Notes under the pieces: generated by a model
The model's database searches: none
What the model was told of the DNA's origin: nothing
The model's input: only the letters and a program-made list of their open reading frames with translations
Translations under genes and position numbers: made by a program
Shown here: positions 1-5,562 of the stretch, piece after piece
Layout: every line of letters begins with the position of its first letter
Numbering within the stretch: position 1 is the stretch's first letter
Assembly: GCA_964556005.1 (NCBI GenBank)
Contig: CAZKUR010000148.1
Span: 1 to 5,625, forward strand
Direction: 5' to 3'
DNA from: CAZKUR01 sp964556005
GTDB lineage: Bacteria; Bacteroidota; Ignavibacteria; Ignavibacteriales; Ignavibacteriaceae
Length of the DNA stretch: 5,625 nt

Positions 1-297
1 CTGGATGCTGCTTGTAGCTTTAACAACTTTCCCGTTTTTATAATAGACAACAAAGGGAAGTCCGGCGAAACCGCGGCATTCAGGTAAATTCCTTATAACT
101 TTAGCATCCGGTGAATCGAACGCCATATCTGCAAATTTTATATGCTGATATTCGTTCTCTAATTCTTCCATCGATTCGTAAACCGGGACGCACATCGGTC
201 CCATGCGCCCGCAGCAGATCATTACATTTTCATTTTCGTTTAATAATTCGGTGTGTTCCTTTTCGGAGAGTACGTGTGTTAAATTTGTGTTCAGCAT
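1..297 (-). CDS. Thioredoxin-family protein with CCGRMGPMC active site (3' end outside window)
   Basis: The first 99 codons of a gene that runs off the left edge. The translation has a thioredoxin-like layout: an N-terminal helix, a strand VMI leading into Cys28-Cys29-Gly-Arg-Met-Gly-Pro-Met-Cys36, a helix (PVYESMEELENEY), a strand (HIKFADMAF), and then GLPFVVYYKNGK at 79-90, which matches the cis-proline strand and the following hairpin of thioredoxins. The usual CGPC is replaced by a longer spacing in which Cys29 and Cys36 flank GRMGPM; Cys28 and Cys74 are additional. Known family role: a thiol-disulfide oxidoreductase in the cytoplasm, usually reduced by a thioredoxin-reductase-like partner. 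No signal peptide is present. The start is the ATG at 295-297. The SD is weak (GGACAG, 4 bases upstream). A partner reductase may lie outside the window. The fold assignment is fairly sure; the substrate is unknown. Confidence 0.85.
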   Translation of the reverse strand, partial: MLNTNLTHVLSEKEHTELLNENENVMICCGRMGPMCVPVYESMEELENEYQHIKFADMAFDSPDAKVIRNLPECRGFAGLPFVVYYKNGKVVKATSSIQ

Positions 298-324
298 TTT
301 TCTGTCCGTTTTTTTAATTGATAA

Positions 325-342
325 ATAAATTCATTTATAATA
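325..342 (-). promoter_or_regulatory. Candidate -10 region and AT-rich dyad upstream of the thioredoxin-like gene
   Basis: On the minus strand, TATTAT/TATAAA at 334-342 would serve as a -10 element about 37-45 bases before the ATG at 297. It overlaps a perfect dyad, ATAAAT-GA-ATTTAT (325-338), which could be an operator. No convincing -35 was found. AT-rich dyads of this size also arise by chance, so this is only a candidate. Confidence 0.22.
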
Positions 343-350
343 ACGTAATG

Positions 351-382
351 CGAGGATTGAACAGACAATCCCGTTTTATTTT
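351..382 (+). terminator. Hairpin plus T-tract on the plus strand, antisense to both flanking genes
   Basis: The stem GGATTG (354-359) pairs with CAATCC (366-371) across a six-base loop. It extends by two more pairs (CG 351-352 with CG 372-373) around a bulged A at 353. On the plus strand it is followed directly by TTTTATTTTA. This is the form of an intrinsic terminator for plus-strand transcription, but no plus-strand gene is seen to its left. On the minus strand there is no T-tract after the hairpin, so it does not obviously terminate the membrane-protein gene. It may stop antisense transcription or lie in a promoter region. Confidence 0.4.
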
Positions 383-488
383 ACTTTGTATATGATTCAA
401 GAAAGTTAAAAAGGATTCGGGGTAAGTTTATTGGCATGCAGCAATGCGAAGTTAGTTCTCTCTACAGAATGTACGCTAAAAATAATGT

Positions 489-1180
489 CTAAATTGTTTC
501 CATAAGTTTGTCTATAGTATTTATAGTTTTAGTTACATTCCCTTTGAAATCTTGCAAGTGTCCAACCTCTATTTGAACATTAGATTCCTTGATAGATATA
601 TTAAACATTCCAAACATGTTCATAGTATCCATTAACTTTGATACATTCATCATTAAATTGACAATCTGTGTAGATTGATCGGCTGTTAATTTATTATTGT
701 ATAGTCTAAAAAGATTATCAAGTTTTTGAAAAGCACTATTGTACCCTTTATAAAAAAAATCAATTGAGTGCTCATCCTTCACTATTTCTTCTATATAATT
801 TAGATCGACTTCCAAAGAATTGAAAAAATTAACATATTCAATTACTTTTTCTTTTTTTTCTTTATCTTTTTTAAATATATCCAACCATTGTTTCCACAGA
901 GTCGAACTAATATTTAGAATATTACATAACTCGAAACTAATATCGATAATTTGAAGGGATATTATTTGCTTAAATTCTACCCATTCTCTTCCTTCGCTTC
1001 GTTTGATTGATCTTTCAACTAATAATAATGTAATAAGAATACCAAGTACTGTTGAAGCAAGACCTAGAAATAAATCTTCAATTCTTGGTGTTGATGAAAT
1101 TTGATAATATAAGATAAGAGATATTAAAAAATGATGATTAAATAAAGAATCAGGCGTTGTGAAATAAAATTTTTTTTCAT
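489..1180 (-). CDS. Small two-TM membrane protein with helical cytoplasmic tail; apparent -1 frameshift near its N-terminus
   Basis: The reading frame ending at TAG 489-491 is open up to 1187, but it has no ATG and no usable GTG or TTG before residue-rich membrane sequence; the first such codon, TTG 884, lies well inside the domain. In the next frame an ATG at 1178-1180 begins MKKNFISQRLILYLIIIF and then stops (TAA 1124-1126). A single -1 shift in the six-T run (plus-strand A run 1126-1131) joins the two into a sensible protein of 230 residues. It has a transmembrane helix at about 10-27, a second at about 36-56 (ending TLLLVERSIKR, positive inside), then an alpha-helical, lysine- and asparagine-rich tail of about 170 residues with a charged stretch DIFKKDKEKKEK. 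I do not recognise the family. The tail would be cytoplasmic. There is no SD at the ATG. Base composition is clearly AT-richer than the operon to its right, which suggests separate origin. It may be a pseudogene, a sequencing error, or a frameshifted gene. Confidence 0.6.
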
Positions 1181-1190
1181 TTGGTGGTTA

Positions 1191-1196
1191 ATTATA
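1191..1196 (-). promoter_or_regulatory. Candidate -10 box (TATAAT) directly before the membrane-protein ATG
   Basis: A consensus TATAAT on the minus strand ends 10 bases before the ATG at 1180. A start site about 7 bases downstream would leave only a 3-5 base leader, so the transcript would be nearly leaderless, in line with the absence of an SD. No good -35 is visible at 16-18 bases, and the surroundings are AT-rich, so chance is a real alternative. Confidence 0.3.
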
Positions 1197-1535
1197 ACTT
1201 ATTAGATTAATTCTTTAATTCACTAGGAGCAAAAAAGTTAAGGTATAAATTGATTACCGAAATTTGAAAAAGCGCCAAAGTCCCAACTAATTTCTATAAA
1301 ATAATAAAAATAAGATAAGATATTTGTTTGAAAGTTTATAATTCCAATTAAGAATCTTTACACTTAATTCATAAACTCGGAAGATTCCCGATCTCAAATT
1401 TTAATAAAATTAAAAGTTGAAACTATTGTCCTGAAATTCTATCAATCGCAGTATAAATAGCTTTTTCTAAAACATCTGAACCCAAATTTGTTACCAGGGC
1501 TATATATCTAATTTGCTCTCAGCTTCTGCTATTAA
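1197..1535. other. AT-rich intergenic region without a convincing gene
   Basis: About 340 bases between the exported beta-barrel gene and the membrane-protein gene. All frames are broken by stops. The only protein-like stretch is a 31-codon minus-strand frame at 1423-1518 (listed separately). There are small AT-only dyads (for example AATTTT-AAT-AAAATT at 1397-1411) but no hairpin followed by a T-tract, so no clear terminator for the operon that ends at 1536. No tRNA, repeat array or transposon end was seen. Confidence 0.5.
1423..1518 (-). pseudogene. Possible remnant of a coding sequence (31 codons, no start)
   Basis: On the minus strand a frame preceded by TGA (1519-1521) and ended by TAG (1423-1425) reads IALVTNLGSDVLEKAIYTAI and then DRISGQ. 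This has the composition and spacing of an amphipathic helix from a real protein rather than of random AT-rich sequence. There is no ATG, only a possible CTG at 1495-1497, and no SD. It lies just downstream of the barrel gene and could be the 3' tail of a gene lost by deletion or insertion. I cannot assign a family. A chance frame of this length is quite possible. Confidence 0.2.
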
Positions 1536-2714
1536 TTAAAAACTGTAATTAAACCCAATCGCATAGACATCGTTATTCTGCAAATCGTAAGGCAGCTTCC
1601 CGGTAGTATAGCTAACGAACAAGCCGTCCTCCTGTCTCAGTTCCACTGCAAAATAAAATGAATCGTCCAATCCGAGATTTTTAATTACTTTACTCGCTCC
1701 GAATTCTTTGTAATATCTCAGGTCTGCACTAAAAAATAATGGATTCCCAAATGCTCTGCTTACCAAAGTTTTAAATGCTGTTTCAAATCCAAAGCGCGGA
1801 TATTTTTTTGTTTTATTTAGGCTTTTACGAATAGCATCTGCCGTCGGATCGACATAATCCAAATTAAAAAGAAAAGTGGGCAGTGACGATCCCCAAGGCT
1901 GAATATTATCCTCCGTTCCTGTAAGCCATCTTGTTACTGCAAAAGGCCAGTCGAGAATATTTAACTGCGATAAAGTAGAATTCCGGTTCCATGCTTTAAC
2001 ATCGAAACCGAAACTTGCACCGTAAACATAATCTTTAATAGAAAAATCCTGGTTGGATTCGAGATTCGCCTGAAGTAAAAAATCAAAATATATTTGAGTA
2101 GTTAAATATTGTGAAATCAGCTTTAGATAATTTTTCCATAACGGACTGTTATTCAGTGAATCGATATTTTCGTAAGTGCCCAGTATCCTTTGTACGGCCG
2201 TAAGCGAATCACTCAATTTATCCGATATTTCGACCGCACCGCCGCTGGAGTTAAAATAACCGATTGCAATTCCACTTTTTAAAAAGTTGTTAGGATTATT
2301 TCTTTTTATAAACGCAACATCTCCTTCGGTTTGTATAGAAAAATCAAAACCGGATGCATTGGTCCCGGAAGAATCCGTATAGCTTGTTTTCAAATCTTTC
2401 TTATAAGAATAAGAAAATCCCAAAGCAGATATTGAATCATATTGAAATGTTTTAAACTTAATATCAAGGTCTCTTAGAAAATTATTTTCACTGGTTTTTT
2501 CAAATATTCCTTTTAATACCAGGTTTAAAGTTTCCGGATTATTCAATACTTCGTTGTAAATATTTTGCAATTCTTTATTTATGGAAACTTCAGTAATTCC
2601 GGGATAAATACTATTTGCAACATCAGTGATTGATAGGGTATTCTGTGCAAAGATATTTATGACGGGAAAAATTGCTGTAAGAAAAAATATTAACCGCTTA
2701 TAAAATTGCTTCAT
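1536..2714 (-). CDS. Exported, probable outer-membrane beta-barrel protein
   Basis: A protein of 392 residues. Residues 1-23 form a signal peptide: MKQFYKR, a hydrophobic core LIFFLTAIFPVINI, and a cleavage site FA|Q typical of the Bacteroidota group. The mature part begins with a helical section (about 30-75) and then has many alternating, aromatic-rich strands such as LGFSYSYKKDL, FDFSIQTEG, YGASFGFDVKAW, RFGFETAFKTL and LFFSADLRYY. It ends in VYAIGFNYSF, where a terminal Phe is the usual beta-barrel sorting signal. No named family is recognised. The start is ATG 2712-2714, preceded by GGGGAG at 7 bases; an upstream in-frame codon at 2756 would add 14 residues and bury the signal peptide. 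The first 17 bases overlap the end of the preceding small gene, so translation is likely coupled. Last gene of the probable operon. Export is quite sure; the barrel is inferred from the strand pattern. Confidence 0.8.
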   Translation of the reverse strand: MKQFYKRLIFFLTAIFPVINIFAQNTLSITDVANSIYPGITEVSINKELQNIYNEVLNNPETLNLVLKGIFEKTSENNFLRDLDIKFKTFQYDSISALGFSYSYKKDLKTSYTDSSGTNASGFDFSIQTEGDVAFIKRNNPNNFLKSGIAIGYFNSSGGAVEISDKLSDSLTAVQRILGTYENIDSLNNSPLWKNYLKLISQYLTTQIYFDFLLQANLESNQDFSIKDYVYGASFGFDVKAWNRNSTLSQLNILDWPFAVTRWLTGTEDNIQPWGSSLPTFLFNLDYVDPTADAIRKSLNKTKKYPRFGFETAFKTLVSRAFGNPLFFSADLRYYKEFGASKVIKNLGLDDSFYFAVELRQEDGLFVSYTTGKLPYDLQNNDVYAIGFNYSF

Positions 2715-3063
2715 CTTCACTCTCCCCTCTAAACCTATAGTTACTGTCAATCTCAACTGCTAAATCAAATACTGTTGCCGATTCATCCATTAAAATGCGC
2801 TGCATGGACTTTACCGCTTTATTTTTACTGCTTTCCGTTTCGTAAACTGCTTTATCGAACATACGGAACATATTATCCAATTGAAAGCTTATGGTCTTAG
2901 CAGCAACGGATCTGATATCGGGTGAAGCAGCCTGGTTCCAGAATGTAAGCTGCTTCATCTTTAAACTGCCGGTAGTTTTGAAAACTCTGTTGTGCTGGTT
3001 CAGCACTTTAAGATGAATCCATGTTTTAAGACAGGCAAGATTATTTGTATTCCAATCCGACAT
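2698..3063 (-). CDS. Hypothetical protein of 121 residues, soluble, unknown family
   Basis: A small gene with an excellent SD (AGGAGG, 5 bases before ATG 3061-3063). The product has no signal peptide or membrane helix. It looks mostly helical: an N-terminal part with MSDWNTNNLACLKTWIHLKV, a central segment NQAASPDIRSVAAKTISFQL and an acidic tail (RGESEDEAIL). I do not recognise it. It sits between the lysozyme-like enzyme and the exported barrel protein, 67 bases after the former and overlapping the latter by 17 bases. That makes it part of the same transcription unit and possibly an accessory, chaperone-like or protective partner. This role is inferred from position only. Codon use and GC are like its operon neighbours. 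Confidence 0.75.
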   Translation of the reverse strand: MSDWNTNNLACLKTWIHLKVLNQHNRVFKTTGSLKMKQLTFWNQAASPDIRSVAAKTISFQLDNMFRMFDKAVYETESSKNKAVKSMQRILMDESATVFDLAVEIDSNYRFRGESEDEAIL

Positions 3064-3098
3064 AACTCCTCCTCTTTAATTTGTAAATAATCGAAAGT

Positions 3099-3116
3099 GA
3101 ATTAAAGTTTTAATTC
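3099..3116 (-). repeat. Perfect 8-bp inverted repeat in the gap after the lysozyme gene
   Basis: GAATTAAA (3099-3106) and TTTAATTC (3109-3116) are perfect inverse complements separated by two bases. TCGA at 3091-3094 and 3117-3120 could add an outer stem around a small bulge. It lies in the 67-base gap between the lysozyme-like gene and the small unknown gene. There is no T-tract on the minus strand, so it is not a standard terminator. It could be an operator for an internal promoter or an mRNA-processing or stabilising hairpin. Confidence 0.35.
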
Positions 3117-3130
3117 TCGAAAATTATTTT

Positions 3131-3916
3131 TTATCCTCTCGGATCTCCTTCCAGGTAAAAGCCAAAAACTTTTTTAACTGAGTCGGAACTTTTTTCGCCG
3201 GGTGCACCGTCTTCTTTAAGATAAATTCCAGGAAATTTGTTTAAAAATGCTTGCAGTTCAATCCCGTAATTAATTTTTCTGTTCGAATATTTTAGAAGAG
3301 GCTCACCGGATTTGATCTTCGGTGGAGTAATTGCTTCATCTAGTTTTATAGCTTCTGTTTCAGCCATTCTTCTGAGTAAAACTGCAGCACCGCATTGCCG
3401 CGACACAGCGTTTTCGGACCAAGTACCGTCCGCAATATATTTTCCCTTTGTATAGTGATTTGAAAAGCTCCATAAATACGGTGACAGCACGTGCGGGTGT
3501 TTGATTCTGTAACCCCAGCCGTTATATTCTTCAATTTTGTAAAGCACTCCCGGAAGTGACCAGTCTTGCCACCTATCTATTTTCTTGAATTGCAATGCAT
3601 CTACAGCACTTTCTTCCCAGGTAAAAGGAGGATTTCCTTTGACAGGCCTGCCTGCGGGAACATGCCTGGTTCTGCCGGTAAGCGGATCACCGTTATGCAG
3701 ATGTTTGCTGAAAGATAAACCGGATTCCATGTTATGAATTACGGCAATAAAGTACCATGGAATGCCAAGCTGTTTCCCAACTATTTCATACCTGCTTTTA
3801 TTGGCAATGATTTTTTTTATGATGGTTTCGAATACAGAAGACTTACCGGGAAGAATGTTACACGTATTAAAGAGATCGGTATACTGTTTTCTCAGATTAT
3901 CGGTTAATGAAGGCAT
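3131..3916 (-). CDS. Lysozyme-like peptidoglycan hydrolase with C-terminal peptidoglycan-binding-like domain
   Basis: A protein of 261 residues. The catalytic region (about 25-190) has the features of a lysozyme/transglycosylase-like fold: AVIHNMESGLSFSKHLHNGD (59-77), where Glu64 is the likely catalytic acid, then PAGRPVKGNPPFTWEESAVD (87-106), LYKIEEYNGWGYR (125-137) and SPYLWSFSNHYTKGKYIADG (145-164). This region resembles a family I know from cyanobacteria and other bacteria. Residues about 213-261 (GIELQAFLNKFPGI, EDGAPGEKSSDSVKKVFGFY) look like a peptidoglycan-binding domain with the DGxxGxxT/S pattern. The expected reaction is cleavage of the glycan strand between MurNAc and GlcNAc. 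There is no signal peptide or membrane helix, which is unusual for an enzyme whose substrate is outside the cytoplasm. The SD GGGAGA lies 7 bases before the ATG. Forty bases separate it from the lipase gene upstream. Confidence 0.82.
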   Translation of the reverse strand: MPSLTDNLRKQYTDLFNTCNILPGKSSVFETIIKKIIANKSRYEIVGKQLGIPWYFIAVIHNMESGLSFSKHLHNGDPLTGRTRHVPAGRPVKGNPPFTWEESAVDALQFKKIDRWQDWSLPGVLYKIEEYNGWGYRIKHPHVLSPYLWSFSNHYTKGKYIADGTWSENAVSRQCGAAVLLRRMAETEAIKLDEAITPPKIKSGEPLLKYSNRKINYGIELQAFLNKFPGIYLKEDGAPGEKSSDSVKKVFGFYLEGDPRG

Positions 3917-3956
3917 AATAAATCTCCCTTAAAAATTATTAATTAAAATTTCCTTT

Positions 3957-5267
3957 TTATTTTTTAGGATTTTTATTTCTTAATTTCAGGGGACTGTCCC
4001 AATCAACATCTGTTACTCCAGGGGCAGGTCTTCCCCAGGTATTTCCCCTCGGATCGGGCAAGTCTTTAATAAACCTCACAATTAAACGATGCAGCATATT
4101 CATGTTTGGGAGAATACCGTGGAAGCCTGCAAGCTTAGTTAAGGCTCTATCTGCAAGTTCCCAGTAACCAAAATCATCCGGTGAAACACATACAAGGTTT
4201 TCGATTCTTAAAAATTTTGGAACGGCACCTTCAAATGGTACGGTACCGTCTCCGGTTAATTCGCTTTCAGTATTTGTTTCAGCATTCCATTCGTTTTTCC
4301 TGTCGTCGGAACTCAAAACAAAATTCGGAACGTTATCAATTTCATTTACTCTGATTTTTACCCTTGTCTCAGCTCCAATACCAGCAACTGCCAGCCATTT
4401 TGATTTATCCAATCCTGCATCTTTTAAATTAAAATCATCGATTAAAGTTCGATGTGCCCAGGCTTGTTTCAACATGCTCGTTAATAATTCTTTTGCCTGC
4501 TGTGTCCCTTTTTCGGTTGGTAATCCTCTAAGCCTTATAAATTCTTCAAGCGAATCAAAAACGCCTTTCTGCCATATCCCGGGATCAAACAAAGAGACGG
4601 GGAAATTTGCATTCGAAATTATTGCATCTTTAATACTTGGAAGGAGATAATACAATCCAGGAGTAATCCTTGCTGCCTCACGTTCTCTTGAACTTGGTGC
4701 CGAAGTACCGAGATTGGCAGTCCCGGTAATAATTTTTATTACAGCTTCAAATGAACCTTGAAAAGGAGTTGCAAGTGTAACAACTTTATTTACCGGTGAT
4801 GATAAGCCTTTGCTTGCAAGATAACCTGTAATAATAAGCCCGCCCATTGAGTGTCCGACTAAATTTACTCTTGCATCATCTGTAAAATTATCTTCATGAT
4901 AATGCTTGATAAGCTTTGTCCGGTCTATAACTTCATTGATGAAATCATCGAGCTGGTGCTGAATAATTTCCAAAGGCATTCTCCAATCATACTCGAAGGC
5001 ATAAACGGGAACCGGCCGATCTTCTTTAGTTTTTAAATTGTAACGAAGTTCGTTTATCAACTCATGGTATGCAACTTCAAAAACCTTTCCCGCTCTAACT
5101 CTTGCAGGTTCAATAGCTTCATACCTAAGATCATTCGGGTGCAAAGCCATTCTATCATAATTTTTATTTAGAACCGACCAAACAGTTTCCGGATCTATGG
5201 GATATTCATCCTGAAGATTGGAAGCTGTTATTCCCGGAACAACGATGACGGGATGCGGTAAATTCAT
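3957..5267 (-). CDS. Alpha/beta hydrolase, LCAT/lipase-like esterase or phospholipase
   Basis: A protein of 436 residues with an alpha/beta-hydrolase layout. PVIVVPGITASNL (6-18) is the first strand and oxyanion loop, in the form usual for lecithin:cholesterol acyltransferase-like enzymes. YAFEYDWRMP (89-98) matches the conserved Y/FDWR segment of that group. NLVGHSMGGLI (135-145) carries the nucleophile Ser140 in GHSMG. VVTLATPFQGS (162-172) follows, then a cap region rich in helices. GDGTVPFEGA (339-348) gives the acid Asp340, and His383 in GFHGILPN (or His393) completes the triad. The expected activity is hydrolysis or transfer of acyl esters, probably on lipids; the substrate is not shown. 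There is no signal peptide. The ATG at 5265-5267 has the SD GGGAGGT 5 bases upstream; the frame also extends to a TTG at 5306 without an SD. First gene of the probable operon. Confidence 0.85.
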   Translation of the reverse strand: MNLPHPVIVVPGITASNLQDEYPIDPETVWSVLNKNYDRMALHPNDLRYEAIEPARVRAGKVFEVAYHELINELRYNLKTKEDRPVPVYAFEYDWRMPLEIIQHQLDDFINEVIDRTKLIKHYHEDNFTDDARVNLVGHSMGGLIITGYLASKGLSSPVNKVVTLATPFQGSFEAVIKIITGTANLGTSAPSSREREAARITPGLYYLLPSIKDAIISNANFPVSLFDPGIWQKGVFDSLEEFIRLRGLPTEKGTQQAKELLTSMLKQAWAHRTLIDDFNLKDAGLDKSKWLAVAGIGAETRVKIRVNEIDNVPNFVLSSDDRKNEWNAETNTESELTGDGTVPFEGAVPKFLRIENLVCVSPDDFGYWELADRALTKLAGFHGILPNMNMLHRLIVRFIKDLPDPRGNTWGRPAPGVTDVDWDSPLKLRNKNPKK

Positions 5268-5298
5268 TTCGACCTCCCTTTTTGTTTTTAATTGTATA

Positions 5299-5364
5299 TT
5301 ACTCAATCGTAAAACAGCAAAGAGAACAATATAAATTTTCTAATTTTTTCGGAACTTTTAACAT
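5299..5364 (-). CDS. Possible 21-residue leader peptide ahead of the lipase gene
   Basis: An ATG at 5362-5364 is preceded by an SD-like AGGGGA and opens a frame reading MLKVPKKLENLYCSLCCFTI then E, stop at 5299-5301. The stop lies 31 bases before the lipase ATG. Its end (TTGAGTAA) overlaps the TTG at 5304-5306, from which a longer lipase could start. Three cysteines (13, 16, 17) in a C-x-x-C-C pattern and the position in the leader would fit a regulatory upstream ORF. Nothing else supports translation, and ORFs this short occur by chance. Confidence 0.28.
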   Translation of the reverse strand: MLKVPKKLENLYCSLCCFTIE

Positions 5365-5452
5365 GGTTCCCCTGGAGTTGAAAATAATAAACGCTGAAAA
5401 TTAGACTTAACTTATATCTTCAGGAAAAGGAATTGTGCGAAATTCTTTAATG

Positions 5453-5481
5453 AATTTACAAAGATGTAAATATTATTTCAA
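5453..5481 (-). promoter_or_regulatory. Candidate promoter with an operator-like dyad in the spacer, upstream of the operon
   Basis: On the minus strand, TTGAAA (5476-5481; 5 of 6 matches to the sigma-70 -35) and TAAATT (5453-5458; 4 of 6 to the -10) are separated by exactly 17 bases. A perfect dyad ATTTACA-TCTT-TGTAAAT (5454-5471) fills most of the spacer and reaches into the -10, where a repressor would block RNA polymerase. A start near 5446 would give a leader of about 180 bases before the lipase ATG. The regulator is unknown, and the consensus used may not be exact for this phylum. Confidence 0.35.
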
Positions 5482-5562
5482 GTTGAAGGTTTATTTTTTA
5501 CATTTTAACAGCAGATGAATAAGAAAGAAAATACAAATAACTATACGAAAAAAATAAGAAAC

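Noticed and set aside
111..317. Plus-strand open frame of 68 codons
   Set aside because: It lies opposite the thioredoxin-like gene, has an arginine- and serine-rich composition unlike a real protein, and has no SD; it is an antisense shadow.
489..884. Membrane-protein gene starting at the TTG at 884
   Set aside because: The frame stays open and protein-like for about 300 bases upstream, including a clear membrane helix with a following positive patch, so a start at 884 would cut the domain.
1109..1320. 11-base direct repeat ATAAGATAAGA at 1109-1119 and 1310-1320
   Set aside because: Short, AT-rich and partly self-repeating; no target-site or transposon-end features accompany it.
2715..2756. 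14-residue N-terminal extension of the barrel protein
   Set aside because: It would place charged residues in front of a clear signal peptide and lengthen the overlap with the preceding gene; the inner ATG has GGGGAG upstream.
680..2900. Resemblance between FQKLDNLFRLYNNK in the membrane protein and FQLDNMFRMFDK in the small unknown protein
   Set aside because: The match is only about a dozen residues with a gap, within helical low-information sequence; nothing around it aligns, so it is probably coincidence.
3346..3534. Minus-strand open frame of 62 codons inside the lysozyme-like gene
   Set aside because: It is fully nested in another frame of a well-supported gene, with no SD and no sensible domain.
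5268..5306. N-terminal extension of the lipase-like protein from a TTG start
   Set aside because: The TTG has no SD, while the inner ATG at 5267 has GGGAGGT at ideal distance; the conserved fold begins just after the ATG.
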